Origin: Pseudomonadota bacterium
Lineage (GTDB): Bacteria > Pseudomonadota > Alphaproteobacteria > Sphingomonadales > Sphingomonadaceae
Direction of reading: 5' to 3'
Length of the DNA: 14,481 bases
Assembly: GCA_023426225.1 (NCBI GenBank)
Contig: JAFABD010000130.1
Location: 1 to 14,481 of the forward strand
The notes beneath the pieces were generated by a model. The model did no database searches, was not told the origin of the DNA, and saw only the letters and a program-made list of their open reading frames with translations. This document shows, one piece after another, positions 1 to 7,430 of this stretch (position 1 is the first letter of the stretch; the number at the start of each line of letters is the position of its first letter). Made by a program: the position numbers and the translations under genes.

Positions 1-1158
1 GTCGGGCACACGATCGTGCGCGCCGAGGCAGAGGCGGTGCCGGCGCTGATCGCGCGTGCGACGGCGCTGGGGCTGGCGGCGATGCCCGTCGCGGCGGTGA
101 TGCGGCCAGGCGCCGATGGCGAGCGGCGGCTGGAATGCGACGTGCGCATCGGCCAGCGTCCCGATGTCGACCTGCCCGACTGTTGCGCTGCCGCCCGCGC
201 CGCACGGCGAGGGCCGCTCGACGGGCTGGGGACGGCGGGGCGTGTCGACAGCGCGCATTGGCTTCTGGGGCTGCTCGGCATCGGGCCATTGCGCCATGCG
301 CCCTGCCACGCCGGATGCCGGGCGACCGCCGAGCGGATCGCGGGCTTCCGCGCGGCCATGGCGGCGGTGGACGAAGCGGCCGTGCGCTGGATCGACGCGA
401 TGGGCCGCTGGCCGGTGCAGTGGTCGGTGGTGGCGGGGATCGGCGAACTGACCACCCCGGTGTTTCGCTATGCCATGCTGCTGGAAGGTGCCGCCGCGCA
501 GCGGATCGAGGCGGGCCATCGCATCGCCGCCCCGGCGCGCGAACCCGCCGAGACGCGCCACGCCGCGGTACGCGTCGCCGCGGCGATCGCCGATGACGAT
601 CCCGGGCCGGCGCTGTTCGGCGAATGGACCGAGGGTTATGCCGACGGCTATTCCCTACGCGCCCAATGCGCCGCCATCCTGTGGCAATCGGAGGCGTTTC
701 TGGCGCGTTCGCGGGGAAAAGCGCTCCATTATCCGTGCGGCGATGCCGTTCTGCTGCAAATGCTGGCAGATCGGAATCCCCGTTGGGAATTGACCGGGAT
801 CGATCCGGCGGCCGGTGCGGTCGCGGCGGCGCGGCAGCGATTGAAGGGGCGCAAGGCGACGCTGATGGTCGGGCGGTTGCCGCCGGACGAACCGGACGCG
901 GACGCGGCCAAGGATCCGGCGCTTGCGCGCGTCGCCTTTGTCGGGCTGGGCGCGCTGGCTGCGGCACCGGCAGCCGAGCGCGCGGCCTGGGCGGCGGCGC
1001 TCGGGGCCGATGGCGCGACGGTGATCGGCTATACCGACGATCGTGCGCGGGCACGTCATGGCGATCTGGCGAGCCTGGCGGATGCGGCGGGACTGGCGAT
1101 CGCCGAACGACTGTCGGGGCACAGCGTCGCGCGGATGACGGCGCGGGTGCCCGCATGA
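1..1158 (+). CDS. Cys-rich protein with C-terminal methyltransferase-like domain (5' partial)
   Basis: The frame is open from base 1, so the gene probably begins upstream; a GTG at 16 is the first in-window start candidate but has no clear ribosome site. Numbering from that GTG, the N-terminal part has a Cys pair (C56, C57 in LPDCC) and an HxPCxxxC motif (H94, C97, C101 in HAPCHAGC). I do not recognise this region by family. The last ~150 residues look like a degenerate class I SAM-dependent methyltransferase fold: YPCGD at 239-243 sits at the motif I position, followed by a beta strand ending in GID with D263 where the SAM-ribose acid usually is. The usual GxGxG is absent, so activity is uncertain. 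Its stop overlaps the start of the HExxH gene by 4 bp (ATGA), implying translational coupling and a shared pathway. Function is unknown; a role in modifying or binding a ribosomal peptide is inferred only from the neighbour. Confidence 0.7.
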   Translation, partial: VGHTIVRAEAEAVPALIARATALGLAAMPVAAVMRPGADGERRLECDVRIGQRPDVDLPDCCAAARAARRGPLDGLGTAGRVDSAHWLLGLLGIGPLRHAPCHAGCRATAERIAGFRAAMAAVDEAAVRWIDAMGRWPVQWSVVAGIGELTTPVFRYAMLLEGAAAQRIEAGHRIAAPAREPAETRHAAVRVAAAIADDDPGPALFGEWTEGYADGYSLRAQCAAILWQSEAFLARSRGKALHYPCGDAVLLQMLADRNPRWELTGIDPAAGAVAAARQRLKGRKATLMVGRLPPDEPDADAAKDPALARVAFVGLGALAAAPAAERAAWAAALGADGATVIGYTDDRARARHGDLASLADAAGLAIAERLSGHSVARMTARVPA

Positions 1159-2039
1159 GCGGCATCGCGACGGGAACCGCCCCGGCGGTCGAAGCGGCAG
1201 GCGCGACGCCGCAGGCGATCGACTGGGCGCGGATGGCCGAGCCGCAGGACGACGGCTATGACATCGCCGTCACCGCCGCGCTGATGGATGCCGAGCCGAT
1301 GCCGTGGCATGCCGCCGACGCGCGGTGCGACCGGATCCCGCTCGGCACGCATCCGCGCATCGCCGAGGGGCGCGTGGCCGTCGGGTTCGACGGCCCGCCG
1401 CTGATGCCGTTGCCGCGGTTCGAACCCGTGCCGGGCGTGCCGGCGACGCTGACCGAGGCGGTGGCGCGGATCGGCTGCTGGCCGGCGATGGCGGCGCAAT
1501 GGCCGCGGATCGTCCACCGCGTCGAGCCCTATGACGACATGACGCGCCCCGCGCTCGGTTCGTGCAGCCATAACCAGGCGACACGGTTCGGCGTGATCGG
1601 GCTGACGACGGGATGCCCGCTGGGCGTCGCCCAGGCGATCGTCCACGAAGCGTCGCATCACAAGCTGCGCGCGCTGGGCGTCGACAACGAGGCCGCGGTG
1701 CGGATCGTCCGCAACGACCCCGAGGCGCGCTTCTTCAGCCCGGTCGTCGGGACGCTGCGCCCGATGACCGCGGTGCTCCACGCGCATTACGCGTTCCTGC
1801 ACGTGCTGACGCTCGACCTGAAGATGTTCGCCGCGTTCGGCGAGCGGCGCGGGGAGCTGGCGACGCTGATCGCGCGCAACGCCCCCCGGCTGGCCGCAAC
1901 CGCGCGGACGATCGCCGACGCGATGGCGACCGATGCCGCGGGCGAGGCGTTCATCGGCGCGATGCTGACATGGACGCGGCGCGTTCTGGCCGAGGCCGAT
2001 GCGCTGCTCGCCGTGCCGCCGGGGCACCGCACCGGCTGA
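1155..2039 (+). CDS. Stand-alone HExxH-motif peptide beta-hydroxylase-like protein (RiPP maturation)
   Basis: A 294-residue protein. The start is the ATG in the ATGA overlap with the upstream stop; the same frame stays open back into the upstream gene, but only this ATG gives a sensible coupled start. The core is VHEASHHKL, with H164, E165 and H168 forming HExxH. It is preceded by GSCSHNQATRFG (135-146) and followed by LRPMTAVLHAHYAF, with R202, H209 and H211 as candidate metal or co-substrate ligands. This layout resembles the 'HEXXH motif domain' of RiPP clusters, known as a separate protein or fused to FxsB-type radical SAM cyclophane synthases; characterised fused members are iron/alpha-ketoglutarate enzymes that beta-hydroxylate precursor residues. 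That is family knowledge applied by motif, not a search result. The N-terminal ~100 residues are less recognisable. A zinc metallopeptidase is the main alternative, but the HEASHxKL context fits the hydroxylase family better. It faces rimO 10 bp downstream. Confidence 0.72.
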   Translation: MSGIATGTAPAVEAAGATPQAIDWARMAEPQDDGYDIAVTAALMDAEPMPWHAADARCDRIPLGTHPRIAEGRVAVGFDGPPLMPLPRFEPVPGVPATLTEAVARIGCWPAMAAQWPRIVHRVEPYDDMTRPALGSCSHNQATRFGVIGLTTGCPLGVAQAIVHEASHHKLRALGVDNEAAVRIVRNDPEARFFSPVVGTLRPMTAVLHAHYAFLHVLTLDLKMFAAFGERRGELATLIARNAPRLAATARTIADAMATDAAGEAFIGAMLTWTRRVLAEADALLAVPPGHRTG

Positions 2040-2057
2040 CCCGCGCGGATCAGTCGG
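2032..2057. terminator. Hairpin at convergent junction, carrying both stop codons
   Basis: CCGGCTGA (2032-2039) can pair with TCAGTCGG (2050-2057) across a 10-nt loop, with one G-U wobble in plus-strand RNA. The left arm contains the TGA of the HExxH gene and the right arm the TCA that is the rimO stop on the other strand. There is no U-tract, so termination is an inference from position and symmetry. The pairing is poorer in minus-strand RNA, where the wobble becomes C-A. Confidence 0.35.
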
Positions 2058-3384
2058 CGAGCGGGACGCCGTACAGGTCGTGTTCGTCGGCATCCTCGAT
2101 CACGACGCGCACGATGTCGCCGGGGGCGAGATGGCCGGCGTCGCGCAGGAAGACCTCGCCGTCGATCTCCGGTGCGTCGGCCTTGCTGCGGCCGGTGGCG
2201 CCGCCTTCGGCATCGACGGCGTCGAGGATCACGTCGAGCGTGCGGCCGATCTTCGCCTGGAGCTTGGCCGCGCTGATCGCCGCGGTCTTTTCCATGATCC
2301 GGGCGTAGCGCTCTTCCTTGACCGCCTTCGGCACCGCGCCGGGGAGATCGTTGGCCGCCGCGCCCTCGACGGGTTCGAAGCGGAACGCGCCGACCCGGTC
2401 GAGCTGCGCCTCGTCGAGCCAGTCGAGCAGATACTGGAAATCGGCCTCGGTCTCGCCCGGGAAGCCGACGACGAAGGTTGAGCGGATCGCGAGATCGGGG
2501 CAGATCGCGCGCCAGTCGCGCAGCCGTTCGAGCACCTTGGCCTCGTTCGCCGGACGGCGCATCGCGCGGAGCACCGACGGGCTGGCGTGCTGGAACGGAA
2601 TGTCGAGATAGGGGAGCACCAGCCCCTCCGCCATCAGCGGGATGACCTGGTCGACATGCGGATAGGGATAGACATAGTGGAGCCGGACCCAGGCGCCGAG
2701 TTGGCCGAGTTCACGCGCCAGATCGGTCATGTGCGGCACGACCTCGCGCCCCTTCCACGGGCGCGGCTCCTTGCGGATGTCGATGCCATAGGCCGAGGTA
2801 TCCTGGCTGATCACCAGCAGCTCGCGCGTGCCCGCCTCGACCAGCTTTTCGGCCTCGCGCAGGATGGCGTCGGGGCGGCGGCTGACCAGATCGCCGCGCA
2901 GGCTGGGGATGATGCAGAAGCTGCAGCGATGGTTGCAGCCTTCCGAGATCTTCAGATAGCTGTAGTGGCGCGGGGTCAGCTTGAGCCCGCTGTCCGGCAC
3001 GAGGTTGACGAAGGGCGAGGGCGGCATCGGCGCCGCGCTGCGCACCGCATCGACCACCTGTTCGTACTGGTGTGCGCCGGTGACGGCCAGAACCTTTGGA
3101 AAGCGGTTGCGGATCAGCTCGGCTTCCTGGCCCATGCAGCCGGTGACGATCACGCGGCCGTTTTCGGCGATCGCCTCACCGATCGCCTCGAGGCTTTCCT
3201 CCTTGGCCGAATCGAGAAAGCCGCAGGTGTTGACGAGCACGACGTCGGCGCCGGCATAATCGGGCGACATCGCATAGCCGTCGGCACGCAGCTTCGTCAG
3301 GATGCGCTCGCTGTCGACCAGGTTCTTGGGACAGCCGAGCGACACCATGCCCACCTTGGGCACTTCGGGGAGTTTGGTTGCCAT
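2050..3384 (-). CDS. rimO: Ribosomal protein S12 methylthiotransferase RimO
   Basis: A 444-residue radical SAM enzyme that methylthiolates the conserved aspartate of ribosomal protein S12, in the cytoplasm. Three parts are visible in the expected order. The N-terminal UPF0004 domain carries the auxiliary [4Fe-4S] cysteines C18 (SLGCPKN), C54 (NTCGF) and C83 (TGCMG). The radical SAM core has SEGCNHRCSFC, with C150, C154 and C157. A C-terminal TRAM domain covers about 375-444. The GCPKNLVDSE start and the IIPSLRG stretch after the cluster motif fit RimO rather than MiaB, and the length matches. It is the last gene of the minus-strand run, 85 bp after the DUF486 gene. The ATG at 3384 is the natural start, although no strong Shine-Dalgarno precedes it. 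All key cysteines are present. Confidence 0.96.
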   Translation of the reverse strand: MATKLPEVPKVGMVSLGCPKNLVDSERILTKLRADGYAMSPDYAGADVVLVNTCGFLDSAKEESLEAIGEAIAENGRVIVTGCMGQEAELIRNRFPKVLAVTGAHQYEQVVDAVRSAAPMPPSPFVNLVPDSGLKLTPRHYSYLKISEGCNHRCSFCIIPSLRGDLVSRRPDAILREAEKLVEAGTRELLVISQDTSAYGIDIRKEPRPWKGREVVPHMTDLARELGQLGAWVRLHYVYPYPHVDQVIPLMAEGLVLPYLDIPFQHASPSVLRAMRRPANEAKVLERLRDWRAICPDLAIRSTFVVGFPGETEADFQYLLDWLDEAQLDRVGAFRFEPVEGAAANDLPGAVPKAVKEERYARIMEKTAAISAAKLQAKIGRTLDVILDAVDAEGGATGRSKADAPEIDGEVFLRDAGHLAPGDIVRVVIEDADEHDLYGVPLAD

Positions 3385-3469
3385 GATTGGCGCGCCACAT
3401 AGGCGTTTTGCAGAAAATTGCTAGGGCAGAGCCGCGCCGCGGCGGTTTTGCAGCGGTCTTGCGGCGGCT

Positions 3470-3814
3470 TCAGCGGCCTGTGCGGAAGAGGAAAAACGCG
3501 CCCGCCGCGATGAGGACGAAGCCGATCAGCTGATTGAACGTCACCTTCTGCCCCAGATAGAGCGTCGAGAAGCCGGCGAAAACGCTGAGCGTGATCACCT
3601 CCTGCATCCCCTTGAGCTGCGCGGGCGCATAGACCTGGGCGCCGATCCGGTTGGCGGGGACGGCGAGGCAATATTCGAACAGCGCGATGCCCCAGCTGAC
3701 CAGGATCGCCGCGATCAGCGGGGCGTGACGAAAGCGCAGATGGCCGTACCAGGCGAAGGTCATGAAGATGTTCGAGGCAAAGAGCAGGGCGACGGGCGCG
3801 ATCCGTTCGAACAT
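3470..3814 (-). CDS. DMT-family small membrane protein (DUF486)
   Basis: A 114-residue hydrophobic protein opening MFERIAPVALLFASNIFM, with AWYGHL just after, typical of the DUF486 branch of the drug/metabolite transporter superfamily. Four membrane segments are predicted by eye, at about 4-22, 33-52, 72-88 and 94-110, i.e. half of a 10-TM DMT transporter, as in small multidrug resistance proteins, which act as dimers. Substrate is unknown for the family. GAAGG lies about 10 nt upstream of the ATG and supports the start. It sits between the nlpD-like gene (106 bp) and rimO (85 bp) on the same strand, but nothing links it functionally to either. Confidence 0.88.
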   Translation of the reverse strand: MFERIAPVALLFASNIFMTFAWYGHLRFRHAPLIAAILVSWGIALFEYCLAVPANRIGAQVYAPAQLKGMQEVITLSVFAGFSTLYLGQKVTFNQLIGFVLIAAGAFFLFRTGR

Positions 3815-3920
3815 CGGGCATTACCTTCGCAGCGGCAGCGGGACGGGAAGCGCGAGGGGGTAGCCGGACGCGCAGCGGCAATAAAGCGGAATGCGACGCG
3901 CCGCCCGGGTGTCGGCGCGA

Positions 3921-5105
3921 TCAGCGCACGGGCAGGCGCGAAAGCGGATCGACCGGCGCGCGGCCCTGGCGGATCTCGAAATGCAACTCGGGACGCTCGG
4001 CATGGCCCGAATTGCCCGAAAGCGCGATCATCTGACCCTTCTTCACCGACTGGCCGCGCTGAACGAGCAACTGGCTGGCATAGCCATAGACGGTGGTGGT
4101 GGCGTTGCCGTGCTTGAGGATCACGAGACCGCCAAGCGCCGGTACGTCGCTGCCGACATAGGCGACGACGCCGTCCGCCGCTGCGAGCACCGGGGTATCG
4201 AGCGGGACAGCGATGTTGATGCCGTCGTTGCGCTCGCCGCTGCGGCCGGGGCCGAACCGGGTGACGACATTGCCCTTCACCGGCCAGGCGAACAGTCCGC
4301 TGGGGCGCGTCGCCGGTGCGGCGACGGGCGTGGTCGACGGCAGCACGCGCGCCGACGAGGCGATCGGCCACGCGGGCCGCGCGCGCGCCGCGATCGCGGG
4401 TTCGCCGCCGGTGACGATGTCGTCGATGTCGATATGAAAGCGCGCGGCGCGCTGTTCGAGCGTCTCCGGCCCGGTATCGGGGATCAGCAGCCGCTGGCCG
4501 GTGCGCAGGATATAGGGCTCGCCGAGCGAATTGGCCGCAATGATCCGCGACCAGGGAACGCCATAGGCCTGGGCGATCGCAATGCCGGTTTCGCCGTCGC
4601 GAACCAGGTGATAGCGGCCGCCGGGGATGGTGAGCCGCTGTCCTTCGCGGATGACATAGGGTGGCTGGAGCGCGTTGGCGCGCGCGATCGCATCGGCGCC
4701 CGCGCCGGTCCGCACCGCGATCGAGCCCAGCGAATCGCCGGGAGCGACGACATAGCTGGTGCTGGCGACGGTGCGTGCATCGGGCGTGACGCGTCGCGCG
4801 ACCCAGGCCGGCGGCGGCGCCGGCAGCGCGCGCACGTTGCGATCGAGCGCGCGGCGTTCCCATTCGGCGTCGAGATTCTGCGACGGGGCAGGGCGGCGCG
4901 ACGCGGCGGGGGCAGCGGGCGCGCGCCCCGAACGCGTGTCGCCCGCCGCCTGGCTGTCGGCCGTCACCGAAGCATCGGCCGCAGGCGGTGCGGGCGGGTC
5001 GTAATCGGCCCCCCGATAGGCAGGCTGGGGAATGCAGCCCGCAAGCAGCAGCATTGTTGCCAGCATAGCCGGACTGAAACCCGTGTTTGCGCGCGACCCG
5101 TTCAT
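3921..5105 (-). CDS. nlpD: NlpD-like lipoprotein: two LysM domains and a degenerate M23/LytM domain
   Basis: A 394-residue predicted lipoprotein. An ATG 18 bp further upstream (5123) is in frame, but AGGTGG lies 6 nt before the ATG at 5105, so I chose that one. A short signal peptide ends in LLAGC (lipobox, C24). A Pro/Ala-rich linker is followed by LysM repeats at about 117-161 and 165-209, which bind peptidoglycan, then an M23/LytM domain at about 272-384. The M23 zinc site is broken: the usual HxGxD reads NDGIN (N293, N297), the YxHxS position reads YGYAS (Y342), and the final HxH reads ELH with only H375 kept. This matches NlpD/EnvC-type LytM factors, which do not cut the wall but activate cell-division amidases. 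The surE-nlpD neighbourhood is classic and supports the name. It is 103 bp downstream of surE, without the pcm gene often found between them. Confidence 0.87.
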   Translation of the reverse strand: MNGSRANTGFSPAMLATMLLLAGCIPQPAYRGADYDPPAPPAADASVTADSQAAGDTRSGRAPAAPAASRRPAPSQNLDAEWERRALDRNVRALPAPPPAWVARRVTPDARTVASTSYVVAPGDSLGSIAVRTGAGADAIARANALQPPYVIREGQRLTIPGGRYHLVRDGETGIAIAQAYGVPWSRIIAANSLGEPYILRTGQRLLIPDTGPETLEQRAARFHIDIDDIVTGGEPAIAARARPAWPIASSARVLPSTTPVAAPATRPSGLFAWPVKGNVVTRFGPGRSGERNDGINIAVPLDTPVLAAADGVVAYVGSDVPALGGLVILKHGNATTTVYGYASQLLVQRGQSVKKGQMIALSGNSGHAERPELHFEIRQGRAPVDPLSRLPVR

Positions 5106-5208
5106 TGGTTCCCACCTAATCATGATCGGGCGGGCCGGGAATCAGTCGCGTTCGTCCCGTTTTGATACGTGTGTGCCGTAGGGGCAAGACACCCGCGGGC
5201 GGCCGGAC

Positions 5209-5973
5209 CTAACGATAGGCCTGTTCGACGCGCGCCAGCGACTCGCGATGGGTCAGATCGAGGTGGAGCGGGGTGACGGTGACATAGCCCTGATCGATCG
5301 CTTCGAGATCGGTGCCGGGTTCGGGTTCGTGCGGCTGGCGCCCCATGGCGAGCCAGTAATAGGGGAAGCCGCGCGGATCGGTGCGCTTGTCGAGCGCGAC
5401 CCGGCCATAGTCGCGCAGCCCCTGCGACACTGCGCGGATGCCCTGCACCGCGTCGGGCGCGACGGGCGGGAAGTTGATGTTGACGAGCGTGCGCGGCGCC
5501 CATTCCATCGCCAGCAACGGCGTGATCGCGCGCGCGCCCCACGCCTCGGCCGTATCGAACGGAACGGTGTCGCCCATCCCCGACTGGGCATAACGCTGGC
5601 TGAGCGCGATCGAGCGGATACCCGCCAGCGCGCCCTCCATCGCCGCCGAAACGGTGCCCGAATAGCTGACGTCCTCGCCCAGATTGCCGCCGCGATTGAC
5701 GCCGGAGAGGATCAGGTCGGGCGGGCTGCCCTTCATGGCCTCGGCCAGGGCGAACATCACGCAGTCGGTGGGCGTGCCGCGCACCGCGAAGCGCCCGTCG
5801 CCGTGGCGGCGGACGCGGAACGGCTCGGTCAGCGTCAGCGAACGGCTCTTGCCCGACTGTTCCTCGGCGGGTGCGACGACGGTGATGTCGTCCGACAGCG
5901 TGCGGGCGATCCGTTCGAGCACGGCAAGGCCGCGGGCATGATAACCGTCGTCATTGGTGAGCAGGATCCGCAT
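5209..5973 (-). CDS. surE: 5'/3'-nucleotidase SurE
   Basis: A 254-residue cytoplasmic nucleoside-monophosphate phosphatase (survival protein SurE). It opens MRILLTNDDGYHARGL, with metal ligands D8 and D9, S40 in EQSGKSRSLT and N93 in SGVNRGGNLG. The YSGTVSAAMEG motif lies about 10 residues after N93. Family length is about 250. The frame stays open upstream of the start, but the family begins exactly at MRILLTNDDG, and AAGGAAA precedes this ATG by a few bases. The gene is 77 bp after serS and 103 bp before the nlpD-like gene, the conserved proteobacterial order. All metal-binding positions are intact. Confidence 0.96.
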   Translation of the reverse strand: MRILLTNDDGYHARGLAVLERIARTLSDDITVVAPAEEQSGKSRSLTLTEPFRVRRHGDGRFAVRGTPTDCVMFALAEAMKGSPPDLILSGVNRGGNLGEDVSYSGTVSAAMEGALAGIRSIALSQRYAQSGMGDTVPFDTAEAWGARAITPLLAMEWAPRTLVNINFPPVAPDAVQGIRAVSQGLRDYGRVALDKRTDPRGFPYYWLAMGRQPHEPEPGTDLEAIDQGYVTVTPLHLDLTHRESLARVEQAYR

Positions 5974-6050
5974 CGCTTTCCTTTTCCGCCGTTCGAACTT
6001 GCCCGGGGCCGGTGCCGGAAGCGGCGCAGCGCCGCCCCGGCCGGCATGGC

Positions 6051-7331
6051 TCAGCGTTGCGGCTCGATCCGTTCGAGCCCGCCCAGATAGGGCTGGAGCA
6101 CCGGCGGCACCGCCACGGCGCCGTCCGCCTGCTGATAGTTTTCGAGAACGGCGACCAGCGTGCGGCCGACGGCGAGTCCCGAGCCGTTGAGCGTGTGGAC
6201 GAAGCGCGTGCCCTTTTCGCCCTCGGGGCGATAGCGGGCGTTCATCCGGCGCGCCTGGAAATCGGTGCAGGTCGAGCAGCTCGAAATCTCGCGATAGCGC
6301 GCCTGGCCGGGCAGCCACACCTCAAGGTCATAGGTCCGCGCGGCCGAGAAGCCCATATCGCCCGTGCACAGCTTCATCCGGCGGAAGGCAAGGCCCAGCC
6401 GGGTGAGGATGTCCTCGGCGCAGGCGGTCATCCGCTCATGTTCGGCCTCGGACTGGTCGGGGGTGGTGATCGACACCATCTCGACCTTCTCGAACTGATG
6501 CTGGCGGATATAGCCGCGCGTGTCGCGGCCCGCCGCGCCCGCTTCGGAACGGAAGCAGGGGCTGAGCGCGGTGAGGCGGATCGGCAGCGCCTCCTCGGCC
6601 AGGATCTGCTCGCGCACGGCGTTGGTCAGGCTGACCTCCGCCGTCGGGATCAGCCAGCGGCCGTCGGTGGTGCGGAAAAGATCCTCGGCGAACTTGGGAA
6701 GCTGACCGGTGCCGAACACCGCCTCGTCGCGCACGAGCAGCGGCACCACCGCCTCTTCATAACCGTGCGTGCCGGTGAGCGTGTCGAGCATGAACTGCCC
6801 GAGTGCGCGATGGAGCCGCGCCGCGGCGCCGCGGACGAAGGTGAAGCGGGCCCCCGAGAGCAGCGCGCCGGTTTCGAAATCGAGCCCGATCGCCGGGCCG
6901 ATCGCGTCATGCTCGCGCACCTCGAATGCAAAGGCGGGCGGCGTGCCGCGGCTGTGGACCAGCGCATTGTCATTCTCGTCCGCACCCTCGGGCACATCGG
7001 CGAGCGGCAGGTTGGGCAGCGCGGCGAGCCGCGATTCAAGGGCCTCCCCGACGCTGCGTTCCTCGGCCTCAAGCGCGGGAAGGCGTTCCTTGAGCGTCGC
7101 CACCTCGGCCATCAGCGCCGCCGCGGCCGCCTCGTCCTTGCGTGCCTTTGCCGCTCCGATCGCCTTCGACGCCTCGTTGCGGCGCGCCTGCCCCGCCTGA
7201 AGCTCGGTGACGATGGCGCGCCGGCGCTCGTCGAGGGCGAGCAGGTCGGCAGCGAGCGGGGCGAGCCCGCGACGGGCAAGGCCCTGGTCGAAGGCGGCGG
7301 GATTTTCGCGGATCAGACGGATGTCGTGCAT
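6051..7331 (-). CDS. serS: Seryl-tRNA synthetase
   Basis: A 426-residue class II aminoacyl-tRNA synthetase that charges tRNA-Ser and tRNA-Sec. The N-terminal ~110 residues form the charged, Ala-rich antiparallel coiled-coil arm that grips the tRNA long arm. Motif 2 begins at P258 (PCFRSEAG, then TRGYIRQHQFEKVEM), and motif 3 includes GLAVGRTLVAVLENYQ with the catalytic arginine near R390. The TAEV stretch before motif 2 is the serine-binding loop. The start MHDIRLIRENP matches the family; the open frame continues 12 codons upstream but that extension is not family-like. No Shine-Dalgarno is seen before the ATG. It is the first gene of the minus-strand run and is divergent from the host-attachment gene. 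Confidence 0.97.
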   Translation of the reverse strand: MHDIRLIRENPAAFDQGLARRGLAPLAADLLALDERRRAIVTELQAGQARRNEASKAIGAAKARKDEAAAAALMAEVATLKERLPALEAEERSVGEALESRLAALPNLPLADVPEGADENDNALVHSRGTPPAFAFEVREHDAIGPAIGLDFETGALLSGARFTFVRGAAARLHRALGQFMLDTLTGTHGYEEAVVPLLVRDEAVFGTGQLPKFAEDLFRTTDGRWLIPTAEVSLTNAVREQILAEEALPIRLTALSPCFRSEAGAAGRDTRGYIRQHQFEKVEMVSITTPDQSEAEHERMTACAEDILTRLGLAFRRMKLCTGDMGFSAARTYDLEVWLPGQARYREISSCSTCTDFQARRMNARYRPEGEKGTRFVHTLNGSGLAVGRTLVAVLENYQQADGAVAVPPVLQPYLGGLERIEPQR

Positions 7332-7338
7332 GGTCGGG

Positions 7339-7367
7339 GCTATGGCGAGCGCGCGCGCGCGGCGCAA
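7339..7367 (-). promoter_or_regulatory. serS: Candidate serS promoter containing a GC alternating tract
   Basis: On the minus strand, TTGCGC (7367-7362) and CATAGC (7344-7339) are separated by 17 bp, a -35/-10-like pair. The spacer is almost entirely alternating G and C. The -10-like box ends only 7 nt before the serS ATG, so a transcript from it would be nearly leaderless, which fits the lack of a ribosome site. Both boxes are weak; read by eye only. Confidence 0.25.
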
Positions 7368-7430
7368 CCCCGCGCGGGCAAGGCGCGTTCACCGGGCATC
7401 CACGGACCCCCGAACCGAAGGAGTGAAGCC

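Noticed and set aside
624..1154. Upstream extension of the HExxH gene frame inside the first gene.
   Set aside because: The translated extension is Arg/Gly-rich and unlike any protein family; the coupled ATGA start at 1155 is better.
3405..3453. Direct repeat GTTTTGCAG at 3405 and 3445 upstream of rimO.
   Set aside because: Nine bases, only two copies 40 bp apart with no symmetry; too weak to call an operator.
3921..4300. Active M23 endopeptidase domain.
   Set aside because: Key zinc-site residues are replaced (NDGIN, YGYAS, ELH), so an amidase-activating LytM factor is more likely.
3891..5165. Plus-strand open frame of 424 codons across the nlpD-like gene.
   Set aside because: Arg-rich antisense shadow of a gene with a lipobox, LysM and LytM features.
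6012..7430. Plus-strand open frame running across serS and into the host-attachment gene, giving a 646-codon reading.
   Set aside because: Antisense to serS, which has all class II motifs; the real start is the ATG at 7431 with AAGGAG.
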